A stretch of DNA of 64,000 bases from RGIG2041 sp045652745 (GTDB lineage Bacteria > Bacillota > Clostridia > UBA1381 > UMGS1253), in the NCBI GenBank assembly GCA_045652745.1, contig JAZRUW010000001.1, positions 136,488 through 200,487 of the forward strand, in the 5' to 3' direction. Below the pieces are notes generated by a model. That model was not told the origin of the DNA. It made no database searches and worked only from the letters and a program-made list of their open reading frames with translations. The position numbers and the translations under genes are program-made. Shown here in pieces: positions 26,779-35,784 of this stretch (positions are counted from its first letter, which is position 1; each line of letters opens with the position of its first letter).

Positions 26779-28413
26779 TTAATACATGCCGCCCATGCCG
26801 CCCATGCCCGGAGCGCCTGCCGGTGCTGCCGGTTCCGGAGTCGGTTTGTCTGCTACAACACTTTCGGTTGTCAGAACCATAGAAGCGACACTTGCTGCAT
26901 TTTGCAGTGCGCTTCTGGTTACCTTTGCCGGGTCAACGATACCTTCTTTAACCATATCTACATACTGTTCGGTCAGCGCATTGTAACCGATGCCCTTTGC
27001 AGAAGACTTGATTTTATCAACGATTACGCTGCCTTCTACACCTGCGTTAAACGCAATTTGGCGAATCGGCTCTTCAAGGGCCTTCAACACGATATTTACA
27101 CCGGTTTTTTCATCGCCGGAGGTTGTGTCCAAAAGTGCTGCAACGCTGTCGATTGCAGCCACATAAGAACTACCACCGCCTGCGATAATGCCTTCTTCAA
27201 CAGCTGCTTTTGTTGCCGCCAATGCATCTTCTATACGAAGCTTCATTTCCTTCATTTCAGTTTCAGTTGCCGCACCAACCTTGATTACGGCTACACCGCC
27301 GGAAAGCTTAGCAAGTCTTTCCTGGAGTTTTTCACGGTCGAAATCCGAAGTTGTTTCTTCGATTTGAGATTTAATCTGGCTAATGCGAGCTTGAATCTGT
27401 TCACTCTCGCCGGCGCCGTCTACGATAATAGTGGTTTCTTTGAGAACTTTAACTTGCTTAGCGCGACCGAGTTGGAGAATGTTGGTTTCCTTTAAGTCGA
27501 GGCCGAGTTCGTCGCTGATGACTTCACCGCCTGTGAGGATGGCAATGTCACGAAGCATTTCTTTTCTTCTGTCACCAAAGCCCGGTGCTTTAACTGCAAC
27601 ACAAGTAAATGTGCCGCGCAGTTTGTTAACGAGCAGGGTAGCGAGTGCTTCGCCTTCGATATCTTCTGCGATAATCAAAAGCTTCTTACCTTGTTGTACT
27701 ACCTGCTCAAGAAGCGGCAGTAAATCCTGAATGGTTGTAATTTTCTTATCGGTAATCAAGATTACGGCATCGTCGAGCACGGCTTCCATCTTGTCGGTAT
27801 CTGTTACCATATACGGGGAGATATAGCCGCGGTCAAATTGCATACCTTCAACGATTTCGGAGTATGTTTCTGCGGTCTTAGACTCTTCTACGGTTATAAC
27901 ACCGTCGCTGGTAACTTTCTCCATGGCTTCAGCAATGAGCTCACCGATTTTTTCGTCTGCAGCGGACACGCTGGCAACTCGTGCAATGTCATTTCTGCCG
28001 TTTACGGTCTGTGCATGTTCACGGATATATGCAACTGCTGCATCTACAGCCTTTGCAATACCTTTTCTTACGATCATCGGATTTGCGCCGGCGGCAACGT
28101 TCTTTAAACCTTCACGTACAAGTGCCTGTGCGAGCAGTGTAGCGGTTGTTGTACCATCACCGGCAACATCGTTTGTCTTGGTTGCAACTTCCTTAACGAG
28201 CTGTGCACCCATATTTTCAAAAGCGTCCTCAAGTTCGACTTCCTTTGCGATGGTTACACCGTCATTTGTAATTAACGGAGCACCGAACTTTTTATCGAGA
28301 ACAACGTTTCTGCCCTTCGGACCGAGGGTGACTTTAACGGTGTTTGCTAATTGATTGATACCGCGTTCTAAAGCATTTCTGGCTTCCTGGCCATACAAAA
28401 TATCCTTTGCCAT
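26779..28413 (-). CDS. groEL: Chaperonin GroEL
   Basis: 60-kDa chaperonin that folds proteins inside a double-ring chamber with GroES. The 544 residues include the GAPLITNDGVTIAKEV and VAGDGTTTATLLA (ATP-binding) motifs near 45-100, and the flexible Gly/Met tail (GMGGMGGMY) at the C-terminus. AGGAGG lies before the ATG. It lies 26 bases after groES and shares its CIRCE-controlled promoter. Confidence 0.98.
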   Translation of the reverse strand: MAKDILYGQEARNALERGINQLANTVKVTLGPKGRNVVLDKKFGAPLITNDGVTIAKEVELEDAFENMGAQLVKEVATKTNDVAGDGTTTATLLAQALVREGLKNVAAGANPMIVRKGIAKAVDAAVAYIREHAQTVNGRNDIARVASVSAADEKIGELIAEAMEKVTSDGVITVEESKTAETYSEIVEGMQFDRGYISPYMVTDTDKMEAVLDDAVILITDKKITTIQDLLPLLEQVVQQGKKLLIIAEDIEGEALATLLVNKLRGTFTCVAVKAPGFGDRRKEMLRDIAILTGGEVISDELGLDLKETNILQLGRAKQVKVLKETTIIVDGAGESEQIQARISQIKSQIEETTSDFDREKLQERLAKLSGGVAVIKVGAATETEMKEMKLRIEDALAATKAAVEEGIIAGGGSSYVAAIDSVAALLDTTSGDEKTGVNIVLKALEEPIRQIAFNAGVEGSVIVDKIKSSAKGIGYNALTEQYVDMVKEGIVDPAKVTRSALQNAASVASMVLTTESVVADKPTPEPAAPAGAPGMGGMGGMY

Positions 28414-28439
28414 TACAATAACCTCCTAATTAATATGAA

Positions 28440-28724
28440 TTAGTCTACCTTTGCAAGAATGTCGTTTTGACGTAAAATGGTGTATTCTACGCCGTCAAAT
28501 TTAACCTCGGTTCCTGCATATTTGCTGGTGATAACTTTATCGCCAACAGCAACTTCCATTACAACTTCTTTGCCGTCGATTACACCGCCGGGGCCCACGG
28601 CTACAACTTCAGCCATCTGCGGCTTTTCTTTTGCTGCAGCGGTTAAAATAATGCCGCTTTTGGTTGTGTCTTCCATTTCAATCATCTTGATTACGACTCT
28701 GTCGCCCAATGGTTTGATTGTCAT
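28440..28724 (-). CDS. groES: Co-chaperonin GroES
   Basis: 10-kDa lid of the GroEL chamber. The 94 residues show the typical start IKPLGDRVVIK, a mobile loop (EDTTKSGIILTAAAKEKPQ, about 17-35) and the GDKVITSKYAGTEVKFDGVEY block. AGGAGG sits before the ATG. It is the first gene of the operon, downstream of a CIRCE element. Confidence 0.98.
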   Translation of the reverse strand: MTIKPLGDRVVIKMIEMEDTTKSGIILTAAAKEKPQMAEVVAVGPGGVIDGKEVVMEVAVGDKVITSKYAGTEVKFDGVEYTILRQNDILAKVD

Positions 28725-28757
28725 TTTATTTACCTCCTGAATAGAATTAACAAAGAA

Positions 28758-28784
28758 TTAGCACTCTCTTTCTGCGAGTGCTAA
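28758..28784 (-). promoter_or_regulatory. CIRCE operator (HrcA binding site)
   Basis: A perfect TTAGCACTC-N9-GAGTGCTAA inverted repeat, the HrcA operator, between the groES promoter and its start codon. It predicts heat-inducible, HrcA-repressed control of groES-groEL; hrcA itself is not in this window. Confidence 0.97.
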
Positions 28785-28787
28785 TAT

Positions 28788-28816
28788 ACTATACAGCATT
28801 TGTTAAAAAAATACAA
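28788..28816 (-). promoter_or_regulatory. Promoter of groES-groEL
   Basis: On the minus strand TTGTAT (28816-28811), a 17-base spacer and TATAGT (28793-28788). The -10 hexamer lies four bases from the CIRCE element, so HrcA bound there would cover the transcription start. Confidence 0.65.
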
Positions 28817-28886
28817 ATATTAAAAAGTGAATTGAGTCTTGGATATTTTAAAATATCTTTTAAAATCATTAAATATCACATGAAAT

Positions 28887-30488
28887 CTACCAATTTCTCT
28901 CTAAATCTAATAATTCTGTTGCAATTTGCCTTGCGACGAGCAAACCGTCGGCTGCAGCACTCATGATACCGCCAGCGTAGCCCGCGCCTTCTCCGCATGG
29001 ATAGATACCTCTGATGTTGCTTTGTAGCGATGCATCACGCAAGATACGCACAGGGGAGGAGGAACGTGATTCGATAGCGGTTAAAACTGCCTCCGGCGCA
29101 TCGAAGCCGTTAAGTTTCTTTCCAAACAGAGGTATCGCTTCACGTAGGGCTAGTGTAACATAGTGCGGTAAGCAGTCTGCTATATTGCTCCATGATACAT
29201 TTGGCCGGTAGCTTGGTTTAATATCCTCTTCGTGTGATGAATCTTTATTTAATAAAAAGTCGCCGACCAGTGTAGCCGGGGCATTGTAATTTTGTCCGCC
29301 GCAACGGAAAGCCAGTTGTTCATGTTTTCTTTGCAGGTACATGCCAGCTAACGGGTGGTCCGAAGTAAAGTCCGATGGGTAGACATCGCACAAAAGCGCA
29401 GCGTTTGCATTTTCACCTTCGCGTGCATGATAACTCATGCCATTGGTAACTACACCGCCTTCTTCGGAGGTGGCTGCGATAACATGACCGCCGGGGCACA
29501 TGCAAAAGGTATATACCCCGCGGCCGCTTTTTGTTTTTACAGCGAGCTTGTAATCCGCGGCGCCTAGCGCATCTGTACCATACTGTGCCATATTTATTGT
29601 ATGCTGTTTATGTTCAATTCTAACACCCATAGAGAATGGTTTTTGTTGCAGATTTAAACCTTTTTTGTATATGAGTTCAAAGGTATCCCTTGCGCTGTGC
29701 CCGATTGCTAAAACTAATCTGTTGCACTGGATTACACGTTGCTCATTGTTGCTAATTACGGTTACGCTTGTGAGGTTATTGTTGTCTGTATGAATATCAA
29801 TGAGTTTTGTTTCAAAATATATTTGGCCACCGAACGCAATGATTTTGTTGCGCATGGTTTTAATTACGTTTCTTAACACATCCGTGCCAATGTGCGGCTT
29901 GGCATCGTAGAGAATATTTTTTGGTGCACCGCATTCAACAAAGGTCTTTAGTATGTAGCTTAAACGATTGTTGGAAGTGCCGGTTGTTAATTTTCCGTCG
30001 GAAAACGTGCCTGCGCCACCTTCGCCGAATTGGATATTGCTTTCGGGATTGAGTATACGTGTGCGAATAAATTCTTCTATATCTGCAACGCGGTCGTCAA
30101 CAGCCTTGCCGCGCTCAAGTAAAATCGGATTTGCGCCTGCCTGCGCTAATGCATAAGCGCAAAAAAGACCTGCAGGACCCATGCCGCAAATTACCGGCGG
30201 CAGTTTTGATTTGACATTCGGCACATGGAAAGCGATAGTGGTTGGCGCAATTGTTACATTCGGATTTGCACATCGTTTAACAACTTTTTGTTCATCAGCT
30301 CGAACAGATACATCAAAGTTATATACATAAAGTAATTGGTTTTTCTTACGAGCGTCGATTGCGCGGCGTACCGGTGTTACGGCAATAATTTCCTGTGACG
30401 TTACACCGAGTAGTTTTTGAATTCTACCATTTACATAGGTGTCGTTATCCAAGGAAACCGGGACTTTTAATTGTGAAATTCGAATCAT
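28887..30488 (-). CDS. FAD-dependent dehydrogenase, COG2509 family
   Basis: A 533-residue uncharacterised flavoprotein. A ferredoxin-like N-terminal region (about 1-80) precedes the FAD motif VICGMGPAGLFCAYALAQAG near residue 98, the family block QFGEGGAGTFSDGKLTTG near 157-174, and a C-terminal PCGEGAGYAGGIMSAAADG near 496-514. The reaction is unknown. AAGGAAG precedes the start. It is the last gene of a minus-strand trio with the AEC transporter and PHP protein, separated from the transporter by 12 bases. About 100 AT-rich bases separate it from the groES control region. Confidence 0.88.
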   Translation of the reverse strand: MIRISQLKVPVSLDNDTYVNGRIQKLLGVTSQEIIAVTPVRRAIDARKKNQLLYVYNFDVSVRADEQKVVKRCANPNVTIAPTTIAFHVPNVKSKLPPVICGMGPAGLFCAYALAQAGANPILLERGKAVDDRVADIEEFIRTRILNPESNIQFGEGGAGTFSDGKLTTGTSNNRLSYILKTFVECGAPKNILYDAKPHIGTDVLRNVIKTMRNKIIAFGGQIYFETKLIDIHTDNNNLTSVTVISNNEQRVIQCNRLVLAIGHSARDTFELIYKKGLNLQQKPFSMGVRIEHKQHTINMAQYGTDALGAADYKLAVKTKSGRGVYTFCMCPGGHVIAATSEEGGVVTNGMSYHAREGENANAALLCDVYPSDFTSDHPLAGMYLQRKHEQLAFRCGGQNYNAPATLVGDFLLNKDSSHEEDIKPSYRPNVSWSNIADCLPHYVTLALREAIPLFGKKLNGFDAPEAVLTAIESRSSSPVRILRDASLQSNIRGIYPCGEGAGYAGGIMSAAADGLLVARQIATELLDLERNW

Positions 30489-30500
30489 ACAAATACTTCC

Positions 30501-31406
30501 TTATCGAAGAAATGAACTTATATACACAACAACAGGGATGGTAAAAATAGACATAACAGTATTGATGGCAACCAATTGGCTTGCCAGGCCGCGGTTTTTG
30601 TTATAACGCTGTGCAAAAATAGCAACCATAGTTGCAATCGGGCAAGCAGAGGGAATCAGAACAGCCATATACACAGTTTCTTCCAAATCGAACAAATTTA
30701 AAATAAAACATCCGAGCAACGGAATTGCAAGGAGGCGTATAAAAGAAACAATATATAAATGTGCATTTTTAAAAATGCTTCCAAAATTAACGCCGGCTAG
30801 AAAGGCGCCAAGCAAAAGCATCGCTACGGGTGTATTCAAACCAGCCATATATCGAATCGGCTCCATTAGAATAAACGGCAATTTGATTCGTGTAAAAAAC
30901 AGAGTTATGCCGAGAACAACGCTGATAATTCCCGGATTCAAAATTAGTTTTTTTGTGGAAAAATCTTTCCCTTTAGTGTAGAGATATACGCCATGCGTCC
31001 ATACAAGAGCATTAAAGACTGCTAAGTACGCTGCACCGTAGAATACACCTTCGTTGCCGAGAACAGCTTGTAAAAGTGGAATTGCCATAAATCCACAGTT
31101 GGAATATATCATAGCAAAACTATTAATCGGCATATTTTTATATAATAATCTACCTAGAAGAATAGCGAAAACATGGATGAGAATAGAGCATGCGAATGCT
31201 AAAAGCAAGCCTTTAACCAAGTTAATTTCGAAATCAACTTGAAAAGCATTGATGATTACACATGGGGTTACAATGGTCAAAAGCACTTCTGAAAATTGTG
31301 CTTTGCCGTTTTCGTCAATCACCTTCAGCTTGGTTAAGATGAAGCCGAGCAAAATGAGAATAAACATTATAATTACTTGAATAAATACTTTATATGCCAG
31401 GTCCAT
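30501..31406 (-). CDS. AEC-family (auxin efflux carrier-like) transporter
   Basis: A 301-residue inner-membrane protein with about ten transmembrane helices in two five-helix halves, matching the AEC/BASS-like superfamily. Conserved points include TPCVIINAF in the first half, NCGFMAIPLLQAVLG near 102-116 and the SACPIATMVAIFAQRY segment near 256-271. Bacterial members often export or import malate or other organic acids, but the substrate here is unknown. AAGGAGC is the ribosome binding site. Confidence 0.9.
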   Translation of the reverse strand: MDLAYKVFIQVIIMFILILLGFILTKLKVIDENGKAQFSEVLLTIVTPCVIINAFQVDFEINLVKGLLLAFACSILIHVFAILLGRLLYKNMPINSFAMIYSNCGFMAIPLLQAVLGNEGVFYGAAYLAVFNALVWTHGVYLYTKGKDFSTKKLILNPGIISVVLGITLFFTRIKLPFILMEPIRYMAGLNTPVAMLLLGAFLAGVNFGSIFKNAHLYIVSFIRLLAIPLLGCFILNLFDLEETVYMAVLIPSACPIATMVAIFAQRYNKNRGLASQLVAINTVMSIFTIPVVVYISSFLR

Positions 31407-31420
31407 ATTGTCTTGCTCCT

Positions 31421-32086
31421 TTATTGTTGTCTTATGATTTCAAATTGCCCTGTTTTAAGTATATCAACGAGTGTTTTGCTGTCTTGAATTTCGATATTAG
31501 TTAAAATTCCGCAAGAAATATCACCAGGTTCGTGTGCATCCGAACCGGCGCAATTTAATAAATCATAACGTTCTTGCCAGAGTTTGGCTAAGTCGTTTCG
31601 GGAATCGTGACGCGGGTGTGCATTGTAAATCTCAACGCCATCGAGTAAGTTCGGATTTGTGATGGTCATACCGTTTCTAAAAGGATGCGCTTGAAACAAA
31701 AGAAGACCTGCTTCTTTGGCGAGCGGAGAAAACTTTTTGATGCCAAGATGCATAAGGTGCTCGGTTTTGAGTAAAAATTCTTTTAAATTTTCGCCGTACA
31801 GCAAATAGTCGTTGCTGTTTTCGTGAAAATGCACTTCCGCGCCGAGTAGTACGGTAATTCTGCCGTTCGCAATTCGCAATGCTTCTTCATAATCACTCAA
31901 ATAGTATTCCATCAAATCTTTCCAACGACTTGTTCTTTGTTTCATAAAAGTCATGGCGTTGATATGATTTGTCAAAACAAAGCCATTATAGCCGCGTTCA
32001 ATATAGGCTTCAACCATATCTTTTACCTGAAAGCGCGAACATGCGCTTACCGGGGTCGAATGACAGTGTAATTCATATTTAAACAT
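31421..32086 (-). CDS. PHP-domain phosphoesterase
   Basis: A 221-residue PHP-fold protein with the metal-binding HCH motif at residues 7-9 (ELHCHSTPVSACSR), LTNHIN, an acidic EVHFHEN segment, QAHPFRNG and the closing GSDAHEPGD motif. Such proteins hydrolyse phosphate esters such as histidinol phosphate or nucleotides; at this size the substrate is uncertain. The second of two close ATGs (32086) is favoured because GGAGG lies seven bases upstream of it. It heads the three-gene minus-strand unit. Confidence 0.88.
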   Translation of the reverse strand: MFKYELHCHSTPVSACSRFQVKDMVEAYIERGYNGFVLTNHINAMTFMKQRTSRWKDLMEYYLSDYEEALRIANGRITVLLGAEVHFHENSNDYLLYGENLKEFLLKTEHLMHLGIKKFSPLAKEAGLLLFQAHPFRNGMTITNPNLLDGVEIYNAHPRHDSRNDLAKLWQERYDLLNCAGSDAHEPGDISCGILTNIEIQDSKTLVDILKTGQFEIIRQQ

Positions 32087-32177
32087 ATACATGCCTCCAT
32101 AATTATTCCAGTATATTTTACCACATCTTTTAGGGATTTAAAAGGGTTTTTAATAAAAAAACGAAAAAAGTATGCAA

Positions 32178-32206
32178 TTGACAAACTGCAAGAAATCTTT
32201 TAAAAT
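32178..32206 (+). promoter_or_regulatory. Sigma-A-type promoter of the ttcA-like gene
   Basis: A perfect TTGACA (32178-32183), a 17-base spacer and TAAAAT (32201-32206), 20 bases before the start codon. The other half of this 140-base intergenic region must carry the divergent PHP-gene promoter, which I could not place with confidence. Confidence 0.7.
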
Positions 32207-32226
32207 AAATCGGTGAGGTGAGGTGC

Positions 32227-33066
32227 ATGGTTGATTGCTGCGAAATTGAAAAAAGTATTATTAAGCGATTCAGAAAACAAATCTGGAGTCAATTTACCAA
32301 AGCGGTGAAGGAATACCGCTTGATCGATGAGGGCGATCGTGTTTGCGCGTGTATCTCCGGTGGTAAGGATTCTATGTTGCTTGCGAAGTGTCTTCAGGAG
32401 TTACAAAAACATGGTCCGGTACCGTTTGAACTTAAATTTTTGGTCATGGATCCCGGATACAATGAACAAAACAAACAACTTCTTATAGCCAATGCGGAGC
32501 ATTTACGGTTGCCGATTGAGATTTTTGAAACGAATGTGTTTGATGTTGCCTATGCAAGCGAAGGGGCGCCGTGCTATCTTTGCGCCAGAATGCGCCGTGG
32601 TTACCTGTATAGCCATGCCAAGGCGCTGGGTTGTAATAAAATTGCACTCGGGCATCATTTTGACGATGTAATTGAAACGCTGCTTTTAAGTATGCTGTAC
32701 GGCAGCGAAATTAAAGGAATGATGCCCAAATTACATTCGACGAATTTTGAGGGGATGGAACTGATTCGACCTCTGTATTATGTGCATGAAACTGATATTA
32801 TTCGCTGGGCGGAGGCAAATGAACTTGAATTTTTAGCCTGTGCATGCCGGTTTACCGAGCAAGTTGCCGATAAAGAGATGCAGTCAAAACGTAAAGAGGT
32901 CAAAAGTCTCATTGCAGAATTGAAAAAGACAAACCCAAACGTAGAAATGAATCTGTTTCGCAGTATGTATAATGTAAACACAGAAACCTTTATTGGTCTA
33001 AAAGACCGTAAAGGTAAACACAGTTTTTTGGATACGTACGAGGAAAATGCGATAAAAAATGATTGA
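32227..33066 (+). CDS. TtcA-family tRNA 2-thiolation-type ATPase
   Basis: An N-type PP-loop ATPase of the TtcA/TilS group. The PP-loop SGGKDS is at residues 44-49. CxxC (Cys116, Cys119) and a later Cys pair (Cys205, Cys207) are the ligands used by TtcA-type enzymes to hold an iron-sulfur cluster. The LGHHFDDVIETLLLSMLYG block is also typical. E. coli TtcA makes 2-thiocytidine-32 in tRNA; clostridial homologues may have other targets. ATG 32227 is preceded by GTGAGGTGAGG. The gene is immediately followed by a tRNA gene. Confidence 0.88.
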   Translation: MVDCCEIEKSIIKRFRKQIWSQFTKAVKEYRLIDEGDRVCACISGGKDSMLLAKCLQELQKHGPVPFELKFLVMDPGYNEQNKQLLIANAEHLRLPIEIFETNVFDVAYASEGAPCYLCARMRRGYLYSHAKALGCNKIALGHHFDDVIETLLLSMLYGSEIKGMMPKLHSTNFEGMELIRPLYYVHETDIIRWAEANELEFLACACRFTEQVADKEMQSKRKEVKSLIAELKKTNPNVEMNLFRSMYNVNTETFIGLKDRKGKHSFLDTYEENAIKND

Positions 33067-33091
33067 CAATTTTACATTTGCGTGCGATAAT
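33063..33091 (+). promoter_or_regulatory. Promoter of tRNA-Gly overlapping the ttcA-like stop codon
   Basis: TTGACA (33063-33068), a 17-base spacer and GATAAT (33086-33091) lie 17 bases before the mature tRNA end. The stop codon TGA of the upstream gene (33064-33066) is inside the -35 hexamer. Confidence 0.75.
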
Positions 33092-33107
33092 GTTCGTATG
33101 CAATTGC

Positions 33108-33181
33108 GCGGGTGTAGTTTAGTGGTAAAACATCAGCTTCCCAAGCTGAGGTTGTGGGTTCGATTCCCATCATCCGCTCCA
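33108..33181 (+). tRNA. tRNA-Gly (anticodon CCC)
   Basis: A full cloverleaf: acceptor GCGGGTG (33108-33114) pairs with CATCCGC (33171-33177), one G-T pair; the D arm contains AGTGGTAA; the anticodon stem TCAGC/GCTGA encloses TTCCCAA, giving anticodon CCC for GGG codons; the T loop is TTCGATT. The 3' CCA is encoded (33179-33181). A dedicated promoter and terminator make it a single-gene unit. Confidence 0.97.
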
Positions 33182-33183
33182 AA

Positions 33184-33212
33184 ACCGACAGAAAACTCTG
33201 TCGGTTTTTTTT
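33184..33212 (+). terminator. Terminator of tRNA-Gly
   Basis: ACCGACAGA (33184-33192) and TCTGTCGGT (33197-33205) pair across a four-base loop and run into eight T residues. Confidence 0.92.
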
Positions 33213-33258
33213 ATGCTTTTATTTGCGTATAATGTAAATAAATGGAAATGCAAAGTCG

Positions 33259-33307
33259 GTGTCGACACGAAAAAACAACAAATTACTACCCTGTAAAGCA
33301 ATATAAT
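33259..33307 (+). promoter_or_regulatory. Candidate Spo0A-activated promoter of spoIIE
   Basis: A perfect TATAAT (33302-33307) has no sigma-A -35 hexamer at normal spacing. Instead a palindrome GTGTCGACAC (33259-33268), containing the TGTCGA core of a 0A box, sits 33 bases upstream, centred near -50. In Bacillus the spoIIE promoter is a Spo0A-dependent sigma-A promoter of this kind. The predicted transcript would start near 33314. Confidence 0.55.
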
Positions 33308-33355
33308 GACATTATCTTTTTTACACAGGATAAAGAAAGGTTAGGTAATGTGATT

Positions 33356-35728
33356 ATGTCTACAAACGGAGTACAAATTTACAAAAAAGCCGAAAGCGAA
33401 CAGGCACGGTCGTCGAACAAAAATATAACAAGGGCCAAAGTACATACGGATGTATTATACAGCATGCTTTCTTTTTTGTTGTCACGAGCAATGTTTCTTG
33501 GTCAACTTTGCCCTTTCGGTGTTTCGTATTTTGCTGCATCGTTTCAATCGAGCAGAGTGGTTTATGGCATCGTTGCAGTGCTATTCGGCACATTAACAGC
33601 AGGGTGTGGATTGCGTAGTTTGCAATATGCATTTGCGCTCGGTTTTGTTTGTTTGTATAAATTTTTAGTGGACCGCGAAAATGAACTCGGGTACATATGG
33701 TGTGCGCTTGTGGCCGGTGCAGGAAATTTCATGGGCGGAATTGTTTGTATGTTGTTTGATGAGTTTCTGATATACAACCTTTTAGTGAATGTTACAGAGA
33801 GTGTCTTGGTGGGACTAGTTACGGTATTGTTTTCAAATGTCTATGCTATTTGTCATACGGAATATAAAAATTTACGCGTTGTGAACAGGGAAGAAATGCT
33901 TGGAATTCTTGTTTTACTCGGACTTTGCGTTTGCGGCTTGTCCGATGTTGTTAATTTTGGAACAGTACGTATTGCAGAGATTTTGTGGTCGCTGCTGGTT
34001 CTTTCTTTTGCCTATGCCGGTGGTCTGTACGGCGGCCTGATTGCCGGTGCTTCTATTGGCTTGATTGCGGCTATGACGCAGACAGAGCCTCTAAACGTTG
34101 TCGGATTTTACACAGTTTGTGGTCTTGCGGCTGGGTTAGCGCAAAAGGGCGGTAAAATCGCAACGGCTGCTGTATATTTGCTTACAGCTGTTGTTTTCGG
34201 ACTTTCAACAACCATATTTGCTTTTGGACAAATCGGGCTTGTAAATGTTTTGTTCGCCGCATTAGTTTTTGCATTCTTGCCGCAAAATCTGTATGAAAAA
34301 CATTTTGCTTTTGAAGGTGACGGTTTTACTCGAATGCAACAAAAAGCATACGACCGACGCATAAATACATTACTGGCAGAAAAATTTATGAGTTTATCCA
34401 ATACGTTTTCCGGTTTGTCGGAAACTATAGCCAATCTTTCTGTTCGTAAGGAAAAACAGTTTTCATTAAACTATGGCAAGGTTATGGACGAAGCAATAGA
34501 AAAGGTATGTGGGCAGTGCAGTATGCGCATTTATTGCTGGGATAAAGAAAGCGAAAACACATGTAAAACACTTGCCGGCGCAACGGCAAAATTAAAAACA
34601 AAGGGTTATGTGGATATCTTGGACCTTGGGGAGGGATTTCGAAAGGGCTGTATAGCAGCGCCGCAATTGATTGCAGCAATCAATGATGCGTATGCACTTC
34701 GAAGAATCAATGCGGTTTGGGAACATCAACTTAATGAAACGCGATCGCTTCTCGGAACACAGTACAAAAGTTTCGCGGATGTGATGCGTGGTTTTTCAAA
34801 AGAAATTACACAAAAGGTGGTTTGTGAAAGTAAGCAAAAAAATAAGATTCAACAGGATGTTACAATGCTCGGTCACGAAACGGCCGAGGTGTATTTATAC
34901 GAGCGTGAAGATGAAAGTTACGATGTTGAACTACGCTTGGTTTCCATGGAAGAATCTTTGAAAATTAAATCGATTGAAAAAGTAGTTTCTTCGGCTATGC
35001 ATCAAAAAATGCGCGTGGCGGTTATAGACGAATACAATTGCGCGCTGCGTTTAGAACCGCAATATAATTTTTGTGTCAGCAGCAGTGTTGCGACCGTAAA
35101 AAAAGACGGTGAAGAAGAAAACGGTGACAGCTATGCAGTGTTTAATATTCGGGACAATCGTTGCGTTTTGATTTTAAGTGATGGCATGGGTAGCGGACGA
35201 CGTGCGAATATGGAAAGCAAATCTGCGGTCAGGTTATTAAAAAAGCTTTTGTGTGTCGGGTTCGAAATTGAGGCAGCTTTGCAACTTGTAAATTCAGCAC
35301 TAGTGCTAAAGGCCGGTACGGAGTCGTTTGCTACATTGGATATAGCTGTAATCGATTTATTTTCCGGAGAAACAGAATTTGTTAAAGTAGGCGCCGCGAA
35401 GGGGTATATAAAACAGAAAGGTGGTGTCAGCGTTGTTCGTTCAAGCACTTTACCGATCGGAATACTCTCTGATACGCAGCTGCAAAAACAAAAGCATATA
35501 CTGTCCAACGGGGACTGTATTGTTCTCGTGAGCGATGGCATAGGGGATTCGAAGAATGTCGCAGGAGGGTTGATGCGCTTTTTGGAGGAGATGCCGAATG
35601 GCGAAACAGAAGAAATTGCCAAACAGATCTTGAATTTTGCATTAAACAACAGGAAAGGAAAAGCAGATGATGATATGACGGTACTGGTTGCGAAAATTGG
35701 CGAAAACCGAAAATCAAATGCTGTATAA
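33356..35728 (+). CDS. spoIIE: Stage II sporulation protein E
   Basis: Membrane-bound PP2C phosphatase that dephosphorylates SpoIIAA to activate sigma-F in the forespore and helps asymmetric division. About ten transmembrane helices fill residues 30-290; a central regulatory region follows; the C-terminal phosphatase domain (about 570-790) shows ENGDSYAVFN, ILSDGMGSG, LVSDGIGDS and KADDDMTVLV, holding the metal-binding Asp residues. The frame is open back to 33242, but that stretch overlaps the predicted promoter, so I start at ATG 33356 (790 residues); GTG 33350, nine bases after AAAGG, is an alternative. Confidence 0.93.
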   Translation: MSTNGVQIYKKAESEQARSSNKNITRAKVHTDVLYSMLSFLLSRAMFLGQLCPFGVSYFAASFQSSRVVYGIVAVLFGTLTAGCGLRSLQYAFALGFVCLYKFLVDRENELGYIWCALVAGAGNFMGGIVCMLFDEFLIYNLLVNVTESVLVGLVTVLFSNVYAICHTEYKNLRVVNREEMLGILVLLGLCVCGLSDVVNFGTVRIAEILWSLLVLSFAYAGGLYGGLIAGASIGLIAAMTQTEPLNVVGFYTVCGLAAGLAQKGGKIATAAVYLLTAVVFGLSTTIFAFGQIGLVNVLFAALVFAFLPQNLYEKHFAFEGDGFTRMQQKAYDRRINTLLAEKFMSLSNTFSGLSETIANLSVRKEKQFSLNYGKVMDEAIEKVCGQCSMRIYCWDKESENTCKTLAGATAKLKTKGYVDILDLGEGFRKGCIAAPQLIAAINDAYALRRINAVWEHQLNETRSLLGTQYKSFADVMRGFSKEITQKVVCESKQKNKIQQDVTMLGHETAEVYLYEREDESYDVELRLVSMEESLKIKSIEKVVSSAMHQKMRVAVIDEYNCALRLEPQYNFCVSSSVATVKKDGEEENGDSYAVFNIRDNRCVLILSDGMGSGRRANMESKSAVRLLKKLLCVGFEIEAALQLVNSALVLKAGTESFATLDIAVIDLFSGETEFVKVGAAKGYIKQKGGVSVVRSSTLPIGILSDTQLQKQKHILSNGDCIVLVSDGIGDSKNVAGGLMRFLEEMPNGETEEIAKQILNFALNNRKGKADDDMTVLVAKIGENRKSNAV

Positions 35729-35784
35729 TTCATATTTGTATGTTCAAAATAGTATACAGGATACTTAAGAAAAGGAGCCTGTGT

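Noticed and set aside
26770..28354. Several long frames opposite groEL
   Set aside because: Shadows of a highly expressed, codon-biased gene; no start signals or recognisable protein families.
28797..28816. Rex-like half site (TTGTTAA) in the groES promoter spacer
   Set aside because: The second half-site is missing, and CIRCE adequately explains regulation.
28842..28857. Perfect 16-base palindrome GATATTTTAAAATATC
   Set aside because: Very AT-rich, no loop and no clear T-tail for the COG2509 gene; chance palindromes of this type are common in such DNA.
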